From the NCBI GenBank assembly GCA_009792885.1, contig WMCF01000023.1, forward strand, positions 5,502,633-5,566,632: a stretch of 64,000 bases of DNA, in the 5' to 3' direction. The position numbers and the translations under genes were made by a program. The stretch is from Eremophila alpestris peregrina. Its lineage: Eukaryota; Chordata; Aves; Passeriformes; Alaudidae. The notes below the pieces were generated by a model. It saw nothing but the letters and a program-made list of their open reading frames with translations, did not search any database and was not told the origin of the DNA. This document shows positions 10,684 through 23,600 of the stretch, piece after piece. The stretch's first letter is position 1. Each line of letters opens with the position of its first letter.

Positions 10684-11645
10684 AATCACAGACTCTCAGA
10701 ATCATTTAGATTGGAAAAGACCAAAGATTATTAAGTCCAGCTTGTGACCAATCCCCACCTTGTCACCCAGCCCAGAGCACTGAAGTGCCACATCCAGTCA
10801 CTCCTTAGACACCTCCAGGGACAGGGACTCCACCACCTCCCTGGGCAGCCCCTTCTAGTGTCCAACAGCCTTTCTGTGAAGAATTTTTTCCGTAATTTCC
10901 AGTCTAAAATTCCTCTGGCACAACTTGAGGCCATTTGCTCTTGTGTAGTTAGTAGTTTAGGAACAGTATTCACTTTCTTCCCCCCCCCCCCACCATCCCC
11001 ATCACTGTGGTAGCTGGAGAGGAGAATTGGTGGCACAAAAGGTAAAGATCAAGGGTTGAGATAAGAATAATTTACTGGAAGCACCAATGAAATAAGCAAA
11101 TAAACAGTGAAAGCAACAGTACTCTTAAAAGTGTATATAAGAGAGAGATTCACATGCAGAGTTGTCACCATGGAGCACAACCAACTGCAAACACTCCACT
11201 CCATTGAGAGGCTCCCTTCCTCCCACCACTTGCAATGTGAGGTGGTACAAAAGAACCCCCAGGTCCTGGCCATGCCCCTCCCAGCTACCGTGAAAAGGAA
11301 CCCTATCCTTTGGAACCAGGACATCCTGTCCCTGTTCCCTGGCAGCAGAGCTTGGACCCCCCCTGGCTGTCCCCTCCTGTCAGGGAGTTGTGCAGAGCCA
11401 CAAGGTCCCCCCTGAGCCTCCTTTTCTCCAGCGTGAGCCCCTTTCCCAGCTCCCTCAGCCTCTCCTGGGGCTCCAGTCCCAGGTCCGTTCACTGCCCTGG
11501 ACACACTCCAGCCCCTCAGTGTCTCTCTTGTCCTGAGGGGCCCAGAGCTGTCCCCAGCACTGGAGGTGCCTCAGCAGTGCCAGTACAGGGGATGAGCCGT
11601 GCCCTGGGGCTGTGGTCACACTATTTTCTGATTCAGAAAATGCCT
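10684..11645 (-). mobile_element. CR1 LINE 3' fragment, split by a solo LTR
   Basis: A second minus-oriented CR1 abuts the first. It starts at AATCACAGACTCTCAGAATC and runs to about 10943, then resumes at 11324 (TCCTGTCCCTGTTCCCTGGC) and ends near 11645. Joining the two parts restores the order seen in the CR1 copies at 8.8 kb and 60.0 kb. The gap is the LTR described separately. Confidence 0.85.
10944..11323 (-). mobile_element. Solo LTR of an avian endogenous retrovirus
   Basis: A 380-bp insert that reads on the minus strand from TGTCCTGGTTCC to ACTAACTACA, i.e. TG...CA ends. It contains a TATA-like TTATATACAC (about 11132-11141) and AGTAAA with TTATTCTTATCTCAACCC near 11060, a 3' LTR signature common in birds. 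It is followed by a G-rich run (C run 10980-10991 on the plus strand). The flanks TCTTG (10939-10943) and TCCTG (11324-11328) look like a 5-bp target duplication with one change. No internal retroviral genes are present. Confidence 0.78.
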
Positions 11646-12689
11646 GATCCTGCTGCTGGACAGGTGCACAATCTCCTAGAGTAGGTGTGGTGGTGCAGGC
11701 AGCAAAGTTCTGCCTCCATGGCCCTCCAACAGCTCTAGTTAATGGTATGAAAATCAAGAGCCAGTTCAGGCTGAGAACCTTGAAGAAGGTAGAGTCTGTC
11801 ACTAGATTTTTAGCAGCTAGCTCACTTCCAGAAACTGCAGAAAAAAATCACAGCAAATGAATGGGCGAGGGGGAAAAGGCCGATTCGTGCAGCCAGACTT
11901 TCATAACACACAGTTATCTGTGCAGTGGGGGGGCCTTTGTGTGTTAACCTCATCAGCTTTACTGCTCTTTTGCAGCTGGCTCCAAGGTGTATTTGATACA
12001 GCCACTCGAAGCAGCAACCATGAACTCCCACAGTGGAAAGAAAACTTCTTGGCTCTATCTAACCTTTTCTCCAAGCTTTTTCTTGTTAGTTCTTGGATAC
12101 ACAACCTGATGTGTTTTAGGATTTGTTTCAAATAAACCAAAGCCACATCTAGCTTCACTGGCCAGTGTGTCTGAGCAGGACAGGAGTGCTGCAGGCCCTG
12201 TCCCCCCTGTCCACCCATCCCAACAAACTGGGAAGCAGGAGGATGGAAGGGGGCACTGCAAACCCTTGGAACACCCCCATCCTCAGCAGAGTTGAAGGAT
12301 TCGGGGGTTACACAATCCTTGTATTCACTGGCACTGCAGGGAAAGCACTCACACCATGGCCTGTGACAATCCAGGCTCAAACGTCCCCAGCTTGCGCTGT
12401 TGCTGCCATGGCTCTGGAAGGTTTGAAGCTAAACGCAGGCAGTGCCCACAACAGCTGAAGAACACAATCCTACCTCAGCCCCAATTACTGCCTTCTGCCT
12501 GGGGCACAGTAATTTACAAAATTGCAGCTGTACTTTATTATACACTGAGTGGTTTAGAGCACATCCTAAGGACACTTGTCCTTACTTCACTGTTCCGAGG
12601 TACATGCAAGATGTTCTCATCCCCTCAGCCAGTTCAGCCACACTCAAGTTTGACAATAAGAGCACAAACAGCATCTTCAGCACAGACCA
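11646..12689. other. Intergenic between CR1 array and PIAS2 3' end
   Basis: No gene recognised. Small open frames on both strands lack domains. The first exon of ST8SIA5, the next gene downstream of PIAS2 in mammals, was searched for and not seen. Confidence 0.45.
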
Positions 12690-14460
12690 GTTTTAAATCT
12701 TTATTCAGAATTACTCTTGGAACCTCTTTCCACACTCTACTTATAGGTCAAGTCGACGTGCAATGGTGATGCAGAAAGCACTGATCTGCTGCAGGCCAAC
12801 AGGAAAAACTTCATGAAAAGCATGGTTTTATTGGAAATAAATCATGCTAACAACTGATCCTTAACAGGTACAAAATATTAAACAGATAAGAAAAAAGATA
12901 GGAAAGATTGGGCACACTATTAAGACCAACATGTGAACTCAAGACTGCTGTGAAAAATCATACAAAAGAGGCAATAAGGAACAGTAATGCAGCATTAAAG
13001 GTAGGGGTAACAGGGCAGACAAAAGTTACAAAACATCCTGTTTCAATATTTCTCATCCATGTACTTGGTTCAAATACTGTAACAGTACTGGAAGGCAAAA
13101 AGCACCAGACATCCAACTAAAGAGGTAAGAAAAAAGGAACATAAAATTAACAAAAAAAAGTCATATCTGGTCATTAGGGAAGGAATAATCTCAAATACAG
13201 TTACTTAACAGAAACGCAACACTTGGAAAAGCTGTTATTTCAGCATACATAGACAATACCATTATTTCAGCTCCATGGAAATTACTTGTTTTTCCTAGTC
13301 TGTAACCTCTTCCACATACAGTACTGCTGAGGTTATCCCCAGGTGTGTGTAGGCAGACACACGAACAAAGCAGCACATCAGAGGAGTAAAACAAGGGGAA
13401 AGTTGTTCCCTTTGAAGTAGAAGAGCAACAATCAGGAGGCCAGGAAACACGGGGCAAAGCATCATTAAGCCCTAAACACACAATTCAAAATTAGGTAGGG
13501 ATACTGTGCAGCTATGGCTTCTATCTCCTAAAAAGCAAGCCTCCCTCACAGTCCACATGGAATACAGCAGCTGCTGAAGAGACAGAAACCATAATCACGA
13601 AATCCTAGAAAATACTCCTACACTGGAGAAAGCTGTTCCTATTTCATCTCCTTATAGCTGCCACAGAAAGCAGCTGTACACTCAAGTGTGTACTGGGAGT
13701 TTTTGGTGGTGGCAAGGTGTCCCAATTATAACATGGCAGCACAGAGACTGTGTGATGCAGGGTTTGCATAGATAGTCTGTCCCCTTCCTAGCTCAAAGAA
13801 CATAAAGAGGAAGAGGTCACAGCTTAGGCTCTTGTTGTATTTGCGAACAACATGAAACTAGGAAAAAAACCCCCAACTACTCCATTTATACAGGCTTTCT
13901 GTATGTCCCCAGGTAAGAGGGAGGTGGGGAACAAGACATAGAACACATGTCATGGCTATTTCAAAGCTTCATTCTCTTAATGAAGTTTATTACAGGCCCC
14001 AGTGAAAACATTAAAAATTCACTAATTCTTACACTTCTGCAGCTTTGTCCTAATTGCTGTCCTAGAGTAAGTGCTTTTCTTTATTAAAAAAAAAAAACTC
14101 ATTTGTTTTTACATTATTGCTGTGTTTTACACCAAAATTAAAAACCACTTATGGAATCCACGCAACAGAAAGTCTATATCCCCAGAACAAATGAAGAGCT
14201 TGAACATGTATTCATTCTCAAAAGGGCCTTTTCTACACCAGCTATTCAACGAGCAGGGTAAAGAGAGAAAACAAAAAAACCCAACTAAAAAAATCACTCT
14301 TATCGCTTCTCTTCCTAGCATCAATGAATTCACCCCACTCTCCCAAGGAGGCAAATCCTTTCAATAAATATCAGCTCCGAGGTGCTGGAATTGCAGGGGG
14401 GTAAGGAGGAGCAGCAGCAGCTGTGTGCAATGCCTGCGGGGTCCCGTGCTGCCCCCAGGG
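12690..14460 (-). other. PIAS2: PIAS2 3' UTR (probable extent)
   Basis: About 1.77 kb downstream of the PIAS2 stop codon without repeats or coding potential. The left limit is inferred from the AATAAA at 12705-12700. An upstream alternative AATAAA lies at 12832-12827. Transcript data are needed to fix the end. Confidence 0.5.
12700..12705 (-). terminator. Candidate PIAS2 polyadenylation signal
   Basis: AATAAA on the minus strand (TTTATT on plus), about 1.76 kb past the stop codon. A second AATAAA at 12832-12827 could give a shorter transcript. Confidence 0.45.
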
Positions 14461-14649
14461 TCAGTCCAGGGAGATGATGTCGGGCGCGCTGCCGCCGCCG
14501 CCGCTGCTGGTGATGACGCCGGCCTCGGCCCGGCCCGAGGAGCTAACGTGCGTGCTGCTCTCGTGGTGGCTGGTGGAGGTGATGATGCTGCCAGGCGTGC
14601 TGCTTGTTAAGGTTGAGGTGAGACTATCCAAAAACATAGGAGGACAGTA
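14461..14649 (-). CDS. PIAS2: PIAS2 exon 14 (C-terminal tail, stop)
   Basis: Encodes 62 residues from YCPPMFLDSL to DIISLD and the TGA at 14463-14461. The acceptor is TTTCAAGCAG. The 3' half is strikingly GC-rich and codes for SSGGGGSAPD where human has SSGSNIPD, so a glycine run has expanded through GCC/GGC repeats. Confidence 0.95.
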   Translation of the reverse strand, partial: YCPPMFLDSLTSTLTSSTPGSIITSTSHHESSTHVSSSGRAEAGVITSSGGGGSAPDIISLD

Positions 14650-17600
14650 CTGCTTGAAACAAACAACGGAGAGTGAAGAGACTAACTGCACGAGGGAAAT
14701 GTATGTGCTGAAGATGCATCTTTCCCCACACAAACAGGCACCAGACACGTTCCTAGTGGGCCCTCAGTGAGGCACATCAACAAACTGAGCTCTGCAAATC
14801 AGTGACCAAGAGGGGATGGCAGCCCACCAACCTCCTCCCTCACCCTCCTCGTTTTGTTCTCCAGAATAGCTTGGGTTTAAAGAGACTTTAAAGCTCATCT
14901 GATCCCACCCCCTGCCATGGGCAGGGACACCTTCCACTATCCCAGGCTGCCTGAAGCTCTGTCCAACCTGGACAATTCCAGGGATGGAGCAGCCACAGCT
15001 GCTCTGTGCAGCCTGTGCCAGTGCCTCAAGTACACTCTGGGTATACTGAAGTTAGTGCTAAGCATGTATTTACTTTAAAAAGGCACACTATTAGTAAAGA
15101 ATGAGTTTCCAGGCCTGGATTCATCATAAACTGAATCCTCTTTAATGCATCTTCATTACCAGCTCTTACTAGGCTTTCCTTGTTAGGTCTAAGCAAGTGA
15201 ACTGCAAACACAGTTTGGATGATGGCACCCTGATAATTACTGGAGCACAATGTCACAGAAATCAGACTTGGAAATTAACCCCACAACAGATCAGAAACAT
15301 ACCTGTGAGTCAACTGGGATTAGCGAAAGAAAATCCAGACCTAGGAAGAAGAAAAGGATAATAAACAGACAAGTCTCTCTTTCATTCACACACAACAAAA
15401 TTAAGGTGTTTTTTTTTTTTTGTGGTTGTAGAACATATTTTGCAATTCATACAGAATTTCTAAATGGAATATACCACTGTGACACCACTCTCAACGACTA
15501 CTTCAGGCAGCAGCAAAACGAGTTATCTAGTACAAGTGGCTCTTTTTAAGAATGAGGATGACATAATGATGTATTATTCACTGGATATTGCTGGGTGGTT
15601 CAATGTGGTTGCTTAGATGGAGATTGCCATTTGGAGCTGTTGGTTCATTAATGCAAGTTTCACTGCATATTGTACCTGACTTGGCCAAACTGGGACATGA
15701 AGAGTGTCATCACATTAAAGATGCTGGAATGAAGTAAAGTCACAACATGCACAAGTCCAAAAACAAGCAGCAGGTCTCTTCCTCCACCCACGGGCAGCCA
15801 ATAAGGAAACATTTCTAATATCATCCCCGTTTTGTGTCTAGACAAATAAAAGGAATGAAGAAGAGGAAACTACAAGTAGTTCAATGTATATCCTCCAAGA
15901 GCAGTGACAACTAGTGTCCATCTTAAACACCATTAGCGTGTAAGCATTTAAGGCAAGATGTTTAGAATTATGAAACCAATGAGAAATTACATTTTTGGTT
16001 TTTGGTTTTTTTTTTCTCAATATTGGCCTTGTGTTTGCTATGTCAACAGAAAGAAATGATATACTCCCTCCCTCTCCCCTCACCTCCAAATCTCTTCTGG
16101 CCCATGACATCTCTCCTCTTCTCCATTAGAGAAAAATTTTGAAGGAGATTTTAAATGTCAGCTGCATTTACAGAACTGACAGCCTCTTTTGTCTGTGCAA
16201 GTTCTACAACTTCAGTTGGTAAGAGCTGGACAACAGTTCTAGATTTCTGTTCTCTCAGCTTATTCTCCTATCCAATTTGGGAAGACAACTGATTTCTTAA
16301 CAAGGGAGAAGTGGAGGGAGGGAGCAGTAAGGGAGCCAAAATGGACAGAGAAACAAGGGGAATGATATCCATCTCATTGCCAAACTGGTGCTGAAAGAAG
16401 AGGAAAAAACCCAGACATGTTGCAGGGGAAGAATGGAGACAGGCAATGGAGCAGGGAAAGGGGAAGTACAGGAGGCCAAAGTGACACCTGTCACCACAAG
16501 TCACCACTTCCTGGGCTCTGGGTTTGTTACAGCCGGCCAAGAGAACCCCCAGAGTCCCTATACACAGTGTTCTTTTCAAGGAGCCAGGATAGAAAACAAT
16601 CAGTATCCCCACCTTTTGTCTGATATTTAGCAGCAGTGTTGAAGAATACATCATAGGCATTTAGGGTATGTCTAGGTAAAGAAAGTCAATAGAGGTCAGC
16701 TCACAGATTGTAGCTCACCTTAACCTTTTTCATACAGTCTAGACAGAGCACCACTACAATCAGCTAGCAGAGTAACTACACTGAGGGCTGGGATGAGTCA
16801 GCACCCTCACACCTCTAATAACTAGAACAAGCAACTACTCTCTCTTGCATCTACAACACATAACTACTGGATGTTTACACAAAGTCTGGCTGAGCATGGC
16901 AAGAGCAGTTTCTGGCTGCCGTGCTCAAGTGCCAGTTTGTACCCCAAAAGCAGTGTTTGTCACATCACTGTTGTGAAATGCGATCTGAAAAAGGGCAGAC
17001 AGCCTGTACTAGGCTTGTCTAGACATCACATCAGTACCATACTGCATATAGACTTGTTCCATTAAAAAAAAAAACAAAACAAAAACAAAAACAAAGAGTT
17101 AATCAATTCTTCCAATTTCTACCCACCCCATAAATTAATACTGCTGTCAGAACACACATGAAAAACACCCAGCACCTACCTGGCAAGTCTGATGAAATAC
17201 TGGATATTGGTGGATGATGGAATGGTACTGGGTAGTCTGTTAATGAAGGAGGAATAGCAGCAGCATCGACCGTCGTCACGCTGGGCACTCTGGCAGTAGA
17301 TGGCTGATACATGAGAACCCTGTTTCAAACAGCATGGGAAATTACAAACAACCTGGCTGTTAATTGCACAAGGGAAACCATGCACTGCTGTGCACTCTCA
17401 TTCACAAGTCACCGTGCGACAACACAACTACGGTGTGGCTACTCACTACACAGTACTCCACTCTAATTTCCTTTTTCATAACAGTCTTCATAATAACATG
17501 ACCGTATCTTGGCTCTCAACAGCAGCTGTGACATAAGAGCAAGTTGGCATTAAAACAAAGTACAGTGCTGGAGTCATCTGGCAACAGTCAAAGACAGCAA

Positions 17601-20600
17601 CTGGTGTCTGTGAGCACCCACAGAGGGATGTGCAGAGCCAGGAGGAGAGTGCTCCGTCTGATTTCTCCACAGAACTGCTGCTCAGCGCCCACCTGTTAAA
17701 CCAAGGGCACAACTGACCATTATCCTGCCCCACAGGATGACACAGATTACACAGGTGGGAATTAAATATAAGCCTGTCTTTACTCACAGCCTCCAGTTCA
17801 GCTCTCAAGGAGCATGCTACAGCCCTTCTGCTTCCCCTCATGCTGCCCGACCTCTCGGCAGCATTGTTACAAACACCATCACAGGTGCCCAGGCACCAGC
17901 CACATGCATAAAATACTTTATGAACTCCAAGTCAGGTGGAAACACACAAAATTCTACTCCCAGAATTCTACTCTACTGCATTGTTCCCTCCAGCCATCAG
18001 CGCTATCCACTCACCTTCCTTCCCACACTCCTACCTGGTAACCTACTTCTGATGTCAGAAGCTTGGATTTCAGACCCTCCCTTCTCAGGCACCTCTCATA
18101 CTTCAGCCTACATTGTTGCTGCCTCTAAGAAGACACCCCAGTTTTCCCAAAACTAGCATTCAGACAACACTGTTTAAAGGAGATAAGCTATACCCCAAAA
18201 GCCTGGCTCTGACCTGGATTTGAAGAATGAAAAAAATGCCATGTCCATACCCAAAAAACAAAGAAAATATATGGGTCATAGAGAGAAAAGAAGTCAGTCC
18301 TACAATTACAGTTGCAGGTAGCCATCTCAAACACAGGAGCACGGAAGGAGTCTTGGTGCCTTCTGAAACTTCATTAAGAGATGTATTTGTAGCTACACTT
18401 TCTTGTAAAAGTGAGGAAGAGTCTCTTGCAGAAGGACTCCTCCACAATCCTCACAAAAAAGCAACAGCATTGCAGTGTCACTGCTGAAAGTGGTTGAAGA
18501 TGACCAACTACTTGCTCCCCAAGGACCACACAGACATTCCCGTGGACTAGAGACTCACCACACCTGCTCATTACTTCTGAAACAGAAGGGTAACCTTCAA
18601 AACAGAAGGGGATTGGGTTTTTTATTATTATTATTATTTTAGTACAAGTCATAAGCCACTACACAGAGAGACACACACACACACCTCATGCAGGCAGCAA
18701 CACTAACTGATGAGCCACCACTAAAAGCTGAGCCTGGAGCAGTGAGTGCTGGTGAGCCTAACCAGTGGCCCTCACTCCCTGCAGGTCTGGGGTGCCCCAC
18801 GGGCGAAGAGCAGGAACATTATGGGAGCCACAAGCAGAACCTGAGCTGAGGTGCACAGATCAGGACAGACAGAAGATGGCACAGCAGCAGAGAAACTGGT
18901 CAAGCCTGGTGCTGAAATCAGGCCTGACCAAAGATGAAGAAGTTGTCAGAGGACTTGGGAAGTCCTTGGTTGTGCTAATCAAGGTGCAGGACTGACAACC
19001 ACAGCCAACAACAGGAACCAAGACATTCCAGAATTTAACAGAGAGATGGAGGAAAAGCTCATCTTGATTCAAAACAGCGAAGTGGCTCCCTTCCAGACTG
19101 ACAGGATGGATGAAACACACAACGCAGCCTCATTCCCTGGGCACCAGAGCAGATTAGACAGAGGATACAGAAGACAGCAAGAGAAAAGCCTTTAAGATGA
19201 CACTAACTCAGCAAGAATGCATAAAGTTCCTCCACTTGGTATAATCTATTTTCTCAGAAGAGCACTGCCCACTACCTTAGTCAGCTTCCTTTTCTAAGGA
19301 GAAAGGTCCCTGCAAACACAGCAACAGTCAGCGCAGGTCTTTTGTGAGGTGCAGATCTATTTAATAGTGTTTTGCCTATACAAAGTTACTGTATCAATAC
19401 AACCTTCTACAGGAGATCCCTTGACGTTCTCCTCTGCAAGTGTACAGCTGGACTCTAAGTACATTTCTCTGCAGATGAGTTTAGCTGAGACATTACAGAA
19501 AAACAACTGACTTCAAAATTGACAAACCCTTTGGTTGGGCTCCCGTGTATTTCAGACATAAATATGCACTTCCTTTTGGCTGGAGGATCTTCTTCTTCAT
19601 CAGAAGAGCTTTCTACTGTCAAGTCGATCACATCAACCTTCTTCTTGTTTACCTCACTGGCCACTGTCACGGAACATGGTTTGCTAACAACACTGGAGCC
19701 TGAAGAAGAAAATAAAACATTATTGTTCTCCAAAAGCTGGTGATGTCAGCAGTTTCTATTTGCAAGAGAACCAGGAACTCAGATCCTGTATAATAGATCA
19801 CCTTCCTTGGTCATTACAAAGAATGTTATGCCCCAGTACCTGCTTTATGACTCTTCTCTGTCACACTGAGACTATTGAAGAACAAACTTTTGTTTTCACT
19901 TATCATTTTAAGGCTGTAAAACAAATGCTATCTTTTGTTTTCTTAACTGCTATTATAAAGAGCAGAGACAAAGACCAAAAATGCACTCTTAGAGACACAA
20001 CCCTTGCTTTTCTAGCTTAAATTACAAGAAGGTTAGAAGTAGTAAGCCCTCCAGAAAACAAACACCAACATCCACACACATATCCAAGCTACAACTAAAT
20101 CTCCAAGACTTTGTGCTGGTTTGCAATCAGTACCCAGATGTACATACTTTCTATTTTGGTGCACTGCGGACTTGACACCTTCACAGCTTCCTTCTTTGGC
20201 CTCATGGGGCACCAGGAACCATCTTCCTGGAATTTGATCTCATCCACATCAGAACATTCATTAAGGATTTCCATAAAGAGGCTGAAAAAACGAAAGTTTC
20301 ACTTTTGATTCTAAGTGATATTTTTATTCTAAGTTGAAAAGGAGACACAGAGAAAAAGATAATTATGATCACCTTCTACCCACTGTGTCTCCTCTCCTCC
20401 TAGTTCCTCTTTACCTGAAAGCCTGTAATTACAGCCTTTGCAGATATCAGATAATATGATTATCCCAACCCAGCCACAGTTCACTCCAACACTACCGCAA
20501 TGCACAAATTTCCACACTGAAGCAGAAATCCTTGAAGCATCATCCCTTGAACCAAGTTAAACACCCGTTACAAGTTAGAAGTTACATTTTGAAGTTAACA

Positions 20601-23600
20601 CCTTTCAGGGATAGAGACCTCAAAAAGAAGACCTAGCCTTAGATGTTGCATTTGTATTTCTCCAGAGGAAATACACTGAGAGTGAAGAGTCTGATGGTGC
20701 AGTATGGAGATAAACTTACATAGTTCATTATGGGAAGAGTCTAATGGTTCCTACAGTCTGAAGTATTTTGACGGAAAAAAAAATAGAATGAAATGGCTAA
20801 ACCTCAAGTCACAAGGTAGCTACTGAGTACATAATGAAAAATTTTATGTGATCGTGTAATCTGCAAAGCCAGTCTCTTACCCATCCAGTATTAGGCTTTC
20901 ATAAGCTGCCTTTTTGTCACAGACAGGGCAGATCCAGGTGGGCTTCTTTTCATTCATTTGGAGATAAAGAGCAGCATCAAAACATTGCAGGTGTGTGCAA
21001 GTCACAGCCCGGCATGGGATTGTCAGCCTCATTTTTCCCAGCTGCAGGAGATGCATTTACAGGGTGTCAGAACAGAAGACAGAGAAGCAGGCCTGAATGG
21101 TTAACAATGAATCCAGAGCGCTTGGTGAAACAGCTCTTCCTTGCTCACTACAGAAACGCCTGGGGCCGAGGGTGCTACAAGTAAATCCACCCCATCACAG
21201 CACCCACACAGTGCTCCTGAAAGGAAATTTAAACCCTGCTCCAAGGCTTCACCACACTGAGAACAGTCAGAAACACTTCTAATGGACCTGAAACAATATT
21301 ATTTACAGGGTTTCATTTTTATTAAACAATCTACTGAAGTACCCACTTCTATAATTTTCTTTTAACCCAATATTTCAGGTGTTTTCCTGAGTTCCAGATA
21401 CTTGTTACATTCAGAATGACCAATTTCTACCTGGGAAGAGAACCCCCAAGGCAACATTACCTTGTTATAAAGCGATCACCCTTTTTTTTTTTTTTTTTGG
21501 TTTTGTTTGCTACTGTATCTGCAGTACAGGCAAAGTCACCAAGATGAGGAGATAAGAGGTTTTAATTATCACTCCAACCTTTAATTATTCTGTCAGCCTG
21601 CCTGATTAGCCTCAGCACCTCAATATAGGAGATTAATCCTTCTGCAGGCCTCACTGGACACAAGCAGCAGCTTGACTCAGCATCACAGCTGAGGCATTCA
21701 CAGCCCTAAACCACAGCTGAGTTACTGCTGATCAGGTGCTTGTAGATGCACCCTCTTCCCTACTATTTTATCTTGCTTGATGATAAAATATAAAATCAGT
21801 GAGTTTTCTAAAGCAAGGCCTTTGAAAAGCAGCCCAATTCTGCACTTCAGATGAAAATTATCTGGAATATTATCTGGAAAATTATCTGGAACCTGCTATC
21901 TGGAAATTTCCAGCCATACTTACAGGGCACATCAGAGAGACCCGCAGACTGGTTGTGGCGATCTCACTATCAGGATCTGCAGTTAGTTTTTCTTTAACTA
22001 TTAACATAAATAATGAAGTTATACATAGAGGTGATTATTTCAAATGCTAGCCTTGATTCAGCAGTACATACACTTTTCTTTAAGCTATCTAAAAAAATTA
22101 ATCTAGGAAATGAGTTCACAAACAACAACAGTTTCACTAGTTTTAAGTAAATGGCAAACTACATCACACTATCTGATGTGGTTTAAGTGGAAATGCAGTA
22201 ACAGCCATACAGAGCAAACTCAACACAACAGGTCAAAAGTTAAATAAACCACAATGAGTGAGTGAGGTACAAGTGAAGAGAACACAGGACATCTAATTGC
22301 ACCTCACAGCCCAGAAGAGCAAGGGGTGCTTGTGGCATTCCCATTACCAAATTCAGATGGATCTCTGGTTATGCTCCCTAAAAACCCTTATTGAAAAAGA
22401 GTGTGATGCCTCACCAACAGCCAGGGGAACCTGTGAAACCCTGGGTATGGACTTTATTCTCAAAACACAGCAAATCTCTTCTGCATTACCAATTCTAGTT
22501 TTAAAGAGCCACTAACCACCCCCCAAAAGCACAGACAGGCAAGTTAATTACTTACTTAGTGCTCTGGAATGATCAGGGTTTCTGATACCTTTCATTTTTA
22601 ACCTCTGCAAAAGCATAGCTGAGGTGAGCTGGCGAACCAGATACACAGACATGGAGTAATTCTACAAAAAGAAGGATTAAAGATTAAATGTTCATTTCAT
22701 ACAGTACTCCCACTGTGACAAGAGATGACTATTTACACTAGTTGTAGCATAGAGTAAAAACAAAAATGTGACTTTTTGATTAATCATTATTAAGAGCATT
22801 GACAGACAACTTCAATTCTGTGGAGTCCAACATTCTGCCAGAATTCTCTGGCCAATCAGGTGTAATTTTCCTACTCCAGTTAAGACTGAACTGAAGTAGG
22901 AACTGAAAAGGTAATTCCACAACCTAGAGACAGTCTGAGCTCTTCTCCTAGAAAGATCCTATGTGACACATTTCATACATGCAGTCTTTTAAGAATTTCT
23001 CATATTTTGTCTCCTTAATCTTCCCTTTCTTCCCAGTGTCAGTGGGGAGCTCAAAGAATCATGTGAGAAAAAATAAATGGTCTTTATAGCACAAACAACA
23101 CCTTCAGATGGCACAGAGCTGCCCCACTTTCTTTGTACCTTTTCTTTAGCTTGTTCTGTACTTCTAAGCCCAGCGTTGTTACACTGTGTCCGTTCCACTG
23201 AGCCTGGCCCCGTTCCCCAGCATTTTCTACTCCTCCCTAACTCATACCATTTGTCAGCTTCTTTTGTTCAGTGTTCACTCCCTCTTCTAGGTCACTACTG
23301 AAAAGTCTGCAAGCCCCAGTGCTGCAGGATAATAATGGTCTCATCCGTGTAACAAGAACAACCTGTGACCTCTTATTTCCACTGCCTGCCAGCCACCCTC
23401 CTATGGCTCCTGCACTGGAAGGATGCACAGGAACCTCAGACAGAGAACTCCTCCAGCCCTGCTCCTCCTTTACTGCCTATAGGAAAACCAGCTTTTACCT
23501 AAAGCAGCAGATAAAACATTCTAATTGCACATGAAACCAACTAAGAAATCCAGATTTTTGGTTTTTTTCCTTAAAGAATGGCCACCTGTTGCCTTGCAGA

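Noticed and set aside
11049..11802. Minus and plus open frames of 115-151 codons
   Set aside because: They are chimeras of the solo LTR and CR1 3' sequence.
1..12689. First exon of ST8SIA5, the neighbour of PIAS2 in mammals
   Set aside because: No sialyltransferase N-terminus or motif was found on either strand.
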